DNA of 64,000 nt, taken from NCBI GenBank assembly GCA_938015595.1, contig CALLPI010000006.1, positions 88,317 to 152,316 of the forward strand. The letters are read 5' to 3'. Numbering within the stretch: position 1 is the stretch's first letter; each line of letters starts with the position of its first letter. The DNA comes from an uncultured Saprospiraceae bacterium (GTDB taxonomy: Bacteria; Bacteroidota; Bacteroidia; Chitinophagales; Saprospiraceae). Made by a program: the position numbers and the translations under genes. Shown here piece by piece: positions 36,394 to 45,500 of the stretch. Under the pieces are notes generated by a model. That model did no database searches. It saw only the letters and a program-made list of their open reading frames with translations, and had not been told where the DNA came from.

Positions 36394-39069
36394 ATGGAAT
36401 TTGAAGAAGGCCTGGGAGCGCCCTCTACCCACAAGTACAAATTTCGCGAACTCAAGGTCTACGCCTCTACCGAGTGGTTGGCTGACAATAAGAAAAAGTA
36501 CCGGCAGGTGTTCGACCGGTATGAGACCAGCTACATCTATGCCGAGTTGTCCTTGTACAACAAGCTCTTTGATGTACAAGACTGGGAAGCCGACATCCAG
36601 CTCAAGTGCTACTCCCTCAAGCGAGGCCGCCGCGAAGTTTGCACCCTTGACCTCAAAAACAAAAAAATTAGCAAGCTCGACCCCATTGTATATATCCGCG
36701 AAGGCTGGGGCAACAAAACCGAAGGCGCTTTCTGGAAGCGCGGCACCTACTTGTGGGAAGCCTGGGTGGACGGCCAGAAACTCGGCACCAAGTACTTCTA
36801 CATCGAAGATGCCGGACGCGAGTTCTTCCAGAGCGGCTCTATGTATGCTGACGTACACACCTTGCGCCTGTACGAAGGCCCCTACGACGATGTGCCCGAG
36901 TTTGAGCGCACCTATCTCAAACGATTCAGCAGCGAAGAAACCCGCTATGTCTATCTCGAAATCGTGCTGCTTAACGAACTCCTAGGCCGCCCTTGGCAGT
37001 GCGAGCTGTTCGTCAAATTCTACAACGATGCCCGCGAACTCAAAGGCCAGGTAGTGCGCTTGCAGCAAATTGGCAAAAACGACGAGTACATCCGCCTCAC
37101 TGCCGGGTGGGGGTCCAACGTCAAAGGCTCCTGGCGCAAAGATCGCTATACCGCCGAACTCGTATTCATGGACCGCCTCATGGCCGTAGTACCCTTTGAA
37201 GTCAGCGACGATATTGAGCCAGGCATCGCCCCAGCCATACTGCCCGACCAGCCGGCGCCTGTAGTGCTGGGTGAGGAAGAGGATAACTCCGAAAAGTTTG
37301 AAGATGTCATGGCCAAACTGGATTCCCTCATCGGCCTGCACGAAGTCAAAACTCAGGTGCGCAACCATGCTCGCTACATCCAGTTCTTGCAACTACGCAA
37401 GGAAAAAGGCTTCGAAGAACGCGACCAGATCAACGTGCACTCTGTATTCATTGGTAACCCCGGCACCGGTAAAACCACTGTGGCCAGTATGATGGGCAAG
37501 CTCTACAAGAAAATGGGGCTATTGTCCAAAGGCCATGTCACTGAGGTAGACCGCGTAGATCTCGTGGGCGAATACATCGGCCAAACTGCCCCCAAAGTCA
37601 AAGACGTGATCGAAAAAGCCCGCGGCGGCGTACTCTTCATTGACGAAGCCTACGCCCTGGCTCGCTCCAATGATGACAGCAAGGACTTTGGCCGGGAAGT
37701 CATCGAAATCCTCGTCAAAGAACTCTCCAACGGCCCTGGTGATCTGGCTGTCATTGTAGCTGGCTACCCCAAGGAAATGAAGCACTTCCTGGATTCCAAC
37801 CCCGGTCTAAAGTCGCGTTTTAAGCATTATTTTGAGTTTCGGGACTACCTGCCCCAGGAACTCTCCCAGATCGCAGTATATGCCTGCTCTGAGAAGGGCG
37901 TGGTGCTCACCGAAGCCGCCCGAAAAAAACTGGACGAAATCATCCTGGATGCTTACCGCCGCCGTGACCGCACTTTTGGCAATGCCCGATTCGTGTATGA
38001 CCTTATCGAAAAAGCCAAGGTCAACCTCGGCCTGCGCGTGATGGCGACACCCCAGCCGGAGCAAATCGAAAACCCCGTACTGGCCACCATCGAAGAGGAA
38101 GACGTCATGCTCCTGGCTGCACCGACCAACCAAGAACGGCCTTTCATACCCGTAGATGAGGCCCTCCTCCAGGAAAGCCTCCTTGAACTCAAGCAACTCA
38201 TTGGCATGGAGAAGGTCAAAGCCCAGATCAACGAAATGGTGTGGCTGGTGCGCTACTACCGCGAAACGGGCAAAGACGTGCTCAACAGCTTTTCCCTACA
38301 TACAGTGCTGGTGGGCAACCCCGGCACTGGCAAGACTACCGTGGCCCGTATCCTCACCAAAATTTACAAAGCCCTCGGTATGCTGGAGCGTGGCCACATG
38401 GTAGAAACCGACCGCCAGGGCCTCGTAGCCGGATACATGGGCCAAACCGCTATCAAAACTGCCGAGAAAGTGGACGAAGCCATGGGCGGCGTTCTTTTCA
38501 TTGACGAAGCCTACGCCTTGTCTTCGCGCAGTGGGCCTCATGGCGACTTCGGCGACGAAGCCATCCAAACCCTACTCAAACGCATGGAAGACCATCGCGG
38601 GCAGTTCTTCGTGTTTGTGGCCGGATACCCCGACAACATGGAGCAGTTTCTCAAAACCAACCCCGGCCTCAACAGCCGTTTCGACAAGGTGCTCAAGTTT
38701 GAAGACTACTCCCCCGCCGAGCTCTGCCAAATTGCCCACCTCATGTTGGCCGAGCAAAATCTTGTGCCCGACCCAGAGGCCGAGGCTCATCTCAAAGCAT
38801 ACCTGACGTTCCTATATGAATACCGCGACAAATACTTCGGCAATGCCCGTACTGTGCGCGCTGTAGTGCAGGAGGCCGTCAAAAACCAGAACCTACGCCT
38901 GGCCGCCCTGTCACCTGCCGAACGCGAGGCCACCTCCGCGCACCTGCTTACCCTGGAAGATGTGGCCGATTTTCGCACCGATAAGAGCGAGAGCGTCTTT
39001 GCCAAAAAAACCATCGGCTTTCGGCGCGCCTCCGGCGAAGGCACTGCTAGCCAGGCCGCCGGCGGTTGA
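36394..39069 (+). CDS. double-AAA CbxX-family ATPase with duplicated N-terminal domain
   Basis: An 891-residue cytoplasmic protein. Residues ~17-138 and ~155-272 are a tandem duplicated beta-rich domain; the paired segments IREGWGNKTEGAFWKRGTY and LTAGWGSNVKGSWRKDRYT show it best. Two AAA modules of the CbxX/CfxQ (CbbX, EccA) type follow. Walker A is GNPGTGKT at 354-361 and again at 641-648, and Walker B is VLFIDEAYAL in both. Sensor and arginine-finger stretches (NPGLKSRF, NPGLNSRF) are also present in both. Both ATPase sites look intact. CbxX proteins remodel other proteins (RuBisCO activation, type VII secretion); the client here is unknown. The start is supported by a promoter at 36341-36370. 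Confidence 0.9.
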   Translation: MEFEEGLGAPSTHKYKFRELKVYASTEWLADNKKKYRQVFDRYETSYIYAELSLYNKLFDVQDWEADIQLKCYSLKRGRREVCTLDLKNKKISKLDPIVYIREGWGNKTEGAFWKRGTYLWEAWVDGQKLGTKYFYIEDAGREFFQSGSMYADVHTLRLYEGPYDDVPEFERTYLKRFSSEETRYVYLEIVLLNELLGRPWQCELFVKFYNDARELKGQVVRLQQIGKNDEYIRLTAGWGSNVKGSWRKDRYTAELVFMDRLMAVVPFEVSDDIEPGIAPAILPDQPAPVVLGEEEDNSEKFEDVMAKLDSLIGLHEVKTQVRNHARYIQFLQLRKEKGFEERDQINVHSVFIGNPGTGKTTVASMMGKLYKKMGLLSKGHVTEVDRVDLVGEYIGQTAPKVKDVIEKARGGVLFIDEAYALARSNDDSKDFGREVIEILVKELSNGPGDLAVIVAGYPKEMKHFLDSNPGLKSRFKHYFEFRDYLPQELSQIAVYACSEKGVVLTEAARKKLDEIILDAYRRRDRTFGNARFVYDLIEKAKVNLGLRVMATPQPEQIENPVLATIEEEDVMLLAAPTNQERPFIPVDEALLQESLLELKQLIGMEKVKAQINEMVWLVRYYRETGKDVLNSFSLHTVLVGNPGTGKTTVARILTKIYKALGMLERGHMVETDRQGLVAGYMGQTAIKTAEKVDEAMGGVLFIDEAYALSSRSGPHGDFGDEAIQTLLKRMEDHRGQFFVFVAGYPDNMEQFLKTNPGLNSRFDKVLKFEDYSPAELCQIAHLMLAEQNLVPDPEAEAHLKAYLTFLYEYRDKYFGNARTVRAVVQEAVKNQNLRLAALSPAEREATSAHLLTLEDVADFRTDKSESVFAKKTIGFRRASGEGTASQAAGG

Positions 39070-39092
39070 AACTTGCTTTTTGAAAAACTTTA

Positions 39093-39100
39093 TATATTTG
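39093..39100 (+). promoter_or_regulatory. -7 box for the LytTR regulator
   Basis: TATATTTG followed by CG, a perfect TAnnTTTG, 26 bases before the GTG at 39127. Confidence 0.7.
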
Positions 39101-39126
39101 CGTTTTACTCATAAATCTGTATCGCC

Positions 39127-39885
39127 GTGATCAAAGCCGTTATCGTAGAAGACGAGGAAAGAGGGCTCCTCAATCTCAAAAATATGCTCGCTAGGGAATG
39201 CCCGAACGTGGAAATTATTGGCGAAGCCGAAAAAATTGAAGACGCGCTGGACTTATTCAACGACCCAGCCATCAAACCCGATGTGGCCTTCCTGGACATT
39301 CGCCTGCCCGATGGCCTCGTCTTTCAATTGCTCAATCAGTTGCGGCCTATTGATTTTGAGATTATTTTCGTCACGGCTTATGACCAGTACGCCATTCGCG
39401 CCTGCGAGTACAGTTCTATCGGCTACATTCTCAAGCCCATCGACCCCGACAAACTGCGCGAAGCAGTAGGCCGCATTCGCCCGCGCCAGACCAACCAAAT
39501 TGACAAGCGCCTGGAGGTATTCAACCACATCTACAACAATCCCAACGCCTTCACCAAGCTTAGTGTATTCGGTCTGGACGGTATTTACTTCGTCAACATC
39601 AAGGATATTATTCGCTTGGAGGCCGAAGATAACTACACCCACATCTTTCTGAGCACTGGCGAGCGCATCACCGCCTCCAAGACCATCAAGTCTTACGAAG
39701 ACCTGCTGGCGCCATTCAACTTCTTTCGCGTGCACAAGCGCCACGTTATCAACCTCAACTTCATGCGCAAGTTTGTGCGCACCGACGGCTACATCGTCAT
39801 GGAAGACTCCATGAAGATAGAGGTATCGCGCCGCCGACGTCCGGCCTTCATCGAACAAATGCGCCGCTTGCAACAGGCCTATTGA
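39127..39885 (+). CDS. LytTR-family response regulator
   Basis: The 252-residue protein has a receiver domain (acidic pair VEDEE at residues 8-12, phospho-acceptor Asp57 in FLDIRLPDG, conserved Lys in YILKPID). A C-terminal LytTR DNA-binding domain spans residues ~150-250 (DIIRLEAEDNYTHIFL, FFRVHKRHVINLNFM). Such regulators usually pair with a membrane histidine kinase of the LytS/YehU type, but none is adjacent, so it is an orphan. The GTG at 39127 is supported by a promoter box at 39093. Confidence 0.93.
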   Translation: MIKAVIVEDEERGLLNLKNMLARECPNVEIIGEAEKIEDALDLFNDPAIKPDVAFLDIRLPDGLVFQLLNQLRPIDFEIIFVTAYDQYAIRACEYSSIGYILKPIDPDKLREAVGRIRPRQTNQIDKRLEVFNHIYNNPNAFTKLSVFGLDGIYFVNIKDIIRLEAEDNYTHIFLSTGERITASKTIKSYEDLLAPFNFFRVHKRHVINLNFMRKFVRTDGYIVMEDSMKIEVSRRRRPAFIEQMRRLQQAY

Positions 39886-39908
39886 TATGGCATACGGCAA
39901 ACCTTGCC

Positions 39909-39916
39909 TATCTTTG
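39909..39916 (+). promoter_or_regulatory. -7 box immediately before the aldehyde dehydrogenase start
   Basis: TATCTTTG followed by CGCC and then the GTG at 39921. The transcript would begin at or within a base or two of the start codon, implying a leaderless message, unless translation starts at the ATG at 39963. Confidence 0.65.
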
Positions 39917-39920
39917 CGCC

Positions 39921-41396
39921 GTGAGCACGCATACTACACTGTCCGAAACCATTGACTGCGTCATGCGGCAGGCTGAGCAGGCCGCCGATGCTTGGCGCAA
40001 CACACAGCCTGTGCAACGGGCTGATTTTATGGAGGCTATTGCTACCGAAATAGAGGCCCTAGGCAGAGACCTCATCGCCGTCACTATGGCTGAAACCCAC
40101 CTGTCGGAAGCCCGACTCCAGGGCGAACGCACACGCACCACAGGGCAGTTGCGCATGTACGCAAGTATGTTGCGCGAGGGCTCCTGGGTAGAGGCTACGA
40201 TTGATACCGCCCAGGAGGGCCGCCCCGACCTACGTAAAATGCTGATGCCGTTGGGCCCTGTAGTAGTTTTTGGCGCGTCCAACTTTCCGTATGCCTATTC
40301 TACTGCCGGTGGCGATACGGCTTCAGCACTGGCTGCCGGCTGTCCGGTAGTAGTCAAGGCGCACCCGGCACACCCCCGAACCTCGCGCATAGTGGCCGAA
40401 GCCATTGAGCGCGCCATTGCCAAGTGCCAAGTGCCAGCTCATGTGTTTCAACACGTGGATGACGCGGGCTATGACACTGGCAAACTGCTGGTACTGCACC
40501 CTTACACTCGTGCCGTGGGGTTCACTGGCTCTTTGAGTGGCGGTATGGCCTTGTACAGTTATGCCCAGCAGCGCCCCGACCCCATTCCCGTATTTGCCGA
40601 GATGGGCAGCGTCAATCCTGTAATTGTGCTGCCAGAGGCACTATCAAAACACGGTGAAGCCATCGCTCGTACTTGTGCGGCGTCTGTTACGCTGGGCGTG
40701 GGGCAGTTTTGCACCAATCCTGGGTTGATACTGGGCATTGACTGCGCCGGGCTTCGTCGTTTTGTAGAGGTAATGGGCCAGGAGGTAGCACAAGTGGCGG
40801 CTGCACCCATGCTGCACGATGGCATATTGCGCAGTTATAGCGAAAAGCGCTCGCGCGCGCTGGCTGCCAAAGGGGTGTTTGAGGCGGGTTCTGCACCCAA
40901 CGAAGACACTGAACACCTGGCCAATGCCACAATAGCCTGGGTATCAGGCGAAGACTTCCTGCGCACGCCGCACCTGCATGAAGAAGTGTTCGGGCCGTTT
41001 TCCCTCATAGTGCTTTGCCGCGATGCTACCCAGATGCAGGACATCCTGCAGTCGCTCGGTGGGCAACTCACCTGCTCTATCTGGGCTGAACCCACTGACC
41101 TGCAGATCCACACTTCCCTGTTGGCGCTGGCTCAGCGCAAGGCTGGCAGGATCATCCTCAACGGCGTGCCCACCGGCGTCACTGTGGCGGCAGCCATGAT
41201 GCACGGCGGGCCTTTCCCCGCTACCACCGATAGCCGCTTCACTGCCGTGGGCATACATGCCGTGCGCCGTTGGGTGAGGCCGGTGTGCTTTCAGAATTTC
41301 CACGAAGCCTTTTTGCCCGAGGCGCTGAAAAACCGCAATACACTGGGGATATGGCGCCTCATCAATGGCCAATGGAACAAGGAGGATGTAACGTAG
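39921..41396 (+). CDS. aldehyde dehydrogenase, 2,5-dioxovalerate dehydrogenase type
   Basis: The 491-residue protein has the catalytic Cys264 in GVGQFCTNPG and Glu227 in VFAEMGSVNP. It also has the NADP-binding KAHPAHPRTS stretch and GFTGSLSGG. The MGSVNP and TNPGL signatures are those of alpha-ketoglutaric semialdehyde (2,5-dioxovalerate) dehydrogenases, the last step of pentose, uronate and hydroxyproline oxidation to 2-oxoglutarate. No companion dehydratase gene is adjacent, so the substrate is inferred. A promoter box ends four bases before the GTG at 39921, which is therefore the likely start. Confidence 0.88.
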   Translation: MSTHTTLSETIDCVMRQAEQAADAWRNTQPVQRADFMEAIATEIEALGRDLIAVTMAETHLSEARLQGERTRTTGQLRMYASMLREGSWVEATIDTAQEGRPDLRKMLMPLGPVVVFGASNFPYAYSTAGGDTASALAAGCPVVVKAHPAHPRTSRIVAEAIERAIAKCQVPAHVFQHVDDAGYDTGKLLVLHPYTRAVGFTGSLSGGMALYSYAQQRPDPIPVFAEMGSVNPVIVLPEALSKHGEAIARTCAASVTLGVGQFCTNPGLILGIDCAGLRRFVEVMGQEVAQVAAAPMLHDGILRSYSEKRSRALAAKGVFEAGSAPNEDTEHLANATIAWVSGEDFLRTPHLHEEVFGPFSLIVLCRDATQMQDILQSLGGQLTCSIWAEPTDLQIHTSLLALAQRKAGRIILNGVPTGVTVAAAMMHGGPFPATTDSRFTAVGIHAVRRWVRPVCFQNFHEAFLPEALKNRNTLGIWRLINGQWNKEDVT

Positions 41397-41480
41397 AAGG
41401 AAAGTAGCTCTAAGTTCATTTCATGCAGAATTCCCTACAACCCTACGCCTTACACACAATACTTCAAAACCCACTGACGT

Positions 41481-42203
41481 ATGTGTACTGTTACTTGGCT
41501 ACCTCAAGGCTCCAACCAATACCTGCTCACCTCCAATCGCGATGAAAGCCCGCTGCGAGCAGCATATGGTATTTGCCGACAAGGCGAGTTGATTTTTCCG
41601 CAGGATGCTGGCGTCGGCGGTACCTGGATAGCCGCTTCGTACAGCGGCAGGGCTGCCGTAGTACTCAACGGTGCGTTTGAGCTGCACTTGCGCCGACCAC
41701 CCTATCGGCTCAGTAGAGGGCTCATGGTGTTGCAATACTTTGAATACCAGGATGTAGAGGACTTCATGCGCCGCTTTGAATTCCAGGGCATGGAGCCGTT
41801 TACCCTGGTCATCAGCGAGCCGGGTAGCCTGCATGAGTTGCGCTGGGACGAACAACGCCTGCATCACCAGGCACTGAACCCCGCTGCACCCCACCTCTGG
41901 GCTTCCGCTACGCTCTACAACGCCGAATACCGCCAAAAGCGCCAACGCTGGTTTGAGGATTGGCTAAGCCGCTACCCCGCCCCCAGCCAACAAGACATAC
42001 TACACTGGCACCAACATGCCGGTGAAGGCGACCCCTGGAACGACGTAGTGATGAATCGCAACGGCCTGGTGCAAACTGTCAGCATCACCAGTATAAACGC
42101 CAGAGCAGCAAGCGGAAGCATGATTTTCCAGGATTTGCTTAGCGAGAAAGTGGAAGAAGTCAAATGGACGGTGAAAGCGGTCTCCTCGGGGCATAAAGCA
42201 TGA
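41481..42203 (+). CDS. NRDE/TANGO2-family protein
   Basis: The 240-residue protein opens MCTVTWLP, with the family motif SNRDE at residues ~18-22 and GVGGTWIAASYSGRAAVVLNG. Members start Met-Cys and resemble N-terminal nucleophile hydrolases; TANGO2 in animals is implicated in haem or lipid handling, but bacterial roles are unknown. It follows the dehydrogenase gene by 84 bases. Confidence 0.88.
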   Translation: MCTVTWLPQGSNQYLLTSNRDESPLRAAYGICRQGELIFPQDAGVGGTWIAASYSGRAAVVLNGAFELHLRRPPYRLSRGLMVLQYFEYQDVEDFMRRFEFQGMEPFTLVISEPGSLHELRWDEQRLHHQALNPAAPHLWASATLYNAEYRQKRQRWFEDWLSRYPAPSQQDILHWHQHAGEGDPWNDVVMNRNGLVQTVSITSINARAASGSMIFQDLLSEKVEEVKWTVKAVSSGHKA

Positions 42204-42519
42204 CTGCCCTACATATTGCATCTGCACTCACCTGACAGCAAAAACCTTGCTTATCGGCAAGTCTTTGCACATAAGAAGGGTATGGTACCTTAATTGGACC
42301 AGCAACAGTTTCTTTCCCTGATAGGTGAATACCAGGAGGCGTTCGCTTTTCAGATACCGAGGGGTTTGAGTTTGTCCAGTTGTCTGTGCTACCCCCAAAC
42401 GCCGCAAAGCAGCGCAAGCGCACATGCGAAGGAGGAGTGGTAGCAGTACCTTTTTATGATTGTGATCCGTTTTGTACAGCACAAAAACAAGAGGATCTCT
42501 CAAAATCGGTATCCTTGAG
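42204..42519. other. intergenic region with a possible decayed secreted-protein gene
   Basis: This 316-base gap separates two convergent genes. On the minus strand 42228-42503 is open for 91 codons and contains a signal-peptide-like stretch (KKVLLPLLLRMCACAALRRLGVAQ) that is not at the start of the frame. It may be the remnant of a small exported protein, or chance. I see no terminator with a T-tract. Confidence 0.3.
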
Positions 42520-45500
42520 CTATTCTGCTTCCAATTGGCTTTGCTTATCTTTTGTGTTGGCTGTACGCAGTATAGAGCTGGCTGTTTTGCGGGCCTCCTC
42601 CCTGGCGTCGCGCCACCACAACGCCGACCACAAGGGAATATAGCTGATACCTTTGTCGGTCAATTGCTTGCGAATGCGACTCTCCCAGCGCCAATCCGTT
42701 TCGGGCGTATCGTAAAAACTGCCATCGGCACGCAACGCAGCCAGCAGTTGACCGCTATCTGGATGGCGGACAGCCAGCGGGAGCGGTACAGCGCCAAACT
42801 GCTCTCCAGTGACCAGGGCGTCTTTGCCTAAGTAGGCCGCAAGGAGGTTCGCCACTTCCTCGTGAAATACCGCATGTTGGGTAGTGCCTTCATCTCTTTT
42901 GCTCAGCATACCGGCAGTACGCTCAATGATAAGACGTTGCGTTTTTTCGTCGGCACGCTGATAGGCTTCTACAAAGAGCAGAAAGTTGGCCAGTAGCCAG
43001 GTGCCTTGTGGGGCGGGCGCTTTGGCCATGAGATGCAGCGTATCCTCGTCTATGGAGCACAATATATGTACCTTGAGCAGTGCACGATTCATCAAAGCGG
43101 CCAATTGCGACATGCCGGTCTCGGTATCCAGCGCTCGAATATGGCTACTGACAGCGCCTCTCGGGCCAGGCGGGCCATAGGTGACGGAGAAGATCACTTC
43201 GTCGAAGTGCTGGCCGTAGGTTTCGCCCAAGTGGAACACCCCAAGGCCGTTGCGCTCCAGTTGGCTGATTTTATCGGCGGTATCTTCCTGGTAGGTGCGA
43301 TCTTCACGTGCGTAGTCGCGGTTAGACTGGTGCTTTTTGAAGATGTCGAACTGGCCTTCCTGCTTGATTTTAAGAATCAAATGGCTGATGTAGTCTCGCT
43401 GTTGGGGGGTGCTGCATATAATGCCCACGCTGGGCATAGTATGTTGTGGGGTAAGTTCAATGCGATTGAGTAGATTGATCACTGCCTGGGCCTCTTGCTC
43501 GTTGATGCCGGCGTGTTCGTCGTAAAAACCATAAGACTGGTGAAACTCTAGGTGGAAACGGCGCTGCTCCGTGTCGGCTATGGCTACATCATGCACAGAC
43601 TGTAGGAGGTTAGCTGGCTTGAGTTGGTGAATCAGGCGCAGAGGCCACACCTTGCAGCCAGCAGCCTGGCAAAGCCCCAGCAGCGAGGCATCGCCAAAGC
43701 GGGGCTGGCGGCCGGCATCGCCCAGCACTACAGCGCGTTGCCCCAAGTGCAACAGTGGAGCGCCTGTACTGGCGGGCAGCGCCTGTGCTTCGTCCACAAT
43801 GATGTAGTCAAACCCGCTGGCTGTATGGAAAAGCGTGCGCGCCACCGCTGGCACGGCCAGTACCACAGGGAAAAACTCCGTGACCAAGTGGCCTGCCTCC
43901 TGAAACAGCGCCTTTATGTCCAGTACTGCATCGGGGCCGGCACTGAGCATTTGTTGGATTTTCCGACCCGCACGGCGAATATCTCGGGCTGCTACCTCCC
44001 GCCGGGCTTCCCACAGCGAATGAATACGCTGCAATAGAAGGGGTTGAAGCGCCGCCAGGGTTTCATCCAGTTCTGGCAGGGTTTCTTCACCCAAGGGCAA
44101 CTCCGGCGAAAATCGCAAGGACAGGCATTGATGAAAGTACCAACTATCAAGAGCGGCGGCCCAATCTGGTGGTTTCACTTTGACCAGGGCGCGCACCACC
44201 TTACGACCGCTTTCCGGCAGGCTCAGCCAATGACGCTGCCACTCGTGGAAACTATCGAAATCCTTGAGGTACAGACGCGTGTTATCAAAGTGCTCAATGA
44301 TTTCCTCCAGGTATTTGAGGCGTTTGGTTAGTGTAAGAGCCTGGTGTTCAAAAGGTTGTTCAAACAACTCCACGTGATTCAGCTCATCCAGCAGGGTGTC
44401 CAGACCGCGCTCCAGTTCCAATACGATGGTATGATAGGGGAGGTCGGTATGTACAGACTTGTGGCTCAGGCGTTGTACTTCTTCCTGAATTTGGGCAGGC
44501 AACTGCTCGTACCATTGTGCAAGCGCGGTTTCCAGTGCTTGCACTCTGTTCTTGAGCACAGGCATGGATTTGTGTTCCTGCTCTGGCCGCCAGTCAAAAT
44601 CAAAGACGGGCTGTGCAGAAGCCGTACGCCCCAGGTCTTCATAAGCCCGTCGGAGTTGTTCGCGTCCGTGTAGAATTTGCCGGGCACGCTCCGACATCAG
44701 CCCCATAAAGCGGAGGTTGGCTTGGCTGCTTTGTTCAAAAGAAGCACCAAACTGGTTGGCCATGTCGGCGTACAAGCCATTGAAGTGGAAAATACGCTCC
44801 TTGAGTTGGGCGTAGTACGCCTGGTACAGGTCGTTGAGTTTATCGGAGTACCCATTCAAGGTACTGATGTAGCGATGGTGCAGACGGGCGGCTCGCTCGG
44901 AGAAGGCCCCCAATTGCTGGCGCACGAAGAGCCGCGCATCGTCCTTTTCCTTTTGTAAAAACAGGCTGCTGTGCAGCGTTGCGAGCGGGTGTTTGAGTGT
45001 ATCTACTTTGGGAAACAGCGCCTGGCTATGCGCTACGCCTTGGCGCAGCACTTCGTACTCCTGATAGGTGAAGCTAAAGTCCTGATTGTAGAGTTGCTGC
45101 CCCAGCAGTTCTTTGCCCGCTTGGCGCTGGCTACGCAGGAATAAGCCCACGGTTTCTGTCCAGCTATGCGGGCCGAATACCGGCTGCAGGGCGGCACTGC
45201 GGGCGGTATCCAGTTTTTGTTTCAAGCGCTGGGCTTTTTCTACCAGCAGTTTGTAGCGCTCGGTAGGGAACGGCTCTGTAAGTGCCATACCTGCCATGGC
45301 GGAGCGCAACAGCCCCACTACTGCGGCTTGGTCGTTTTGTACATCCCGGATGAGGATGGGCAGCGTGTAAAAGCCCTGGTGGCCCAAAGCTGCCTGTGCC
45401 TCCTTCAACTCAGGCAGGCAAGACGATATCACCAGGCACTTCTGCCCGTTGCTCAGGGCATTGAGCAGGATGTCTGCAATGAGGTAAGTTTTGCCCGTGC

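Noticed and set aside
36341..36985. 214-codon plus-strand frame overlapping the double-AAA gene start
   Set aside because: Ser/Pro/Thr-rich shadow translation of the duplicated domain region in another frame.
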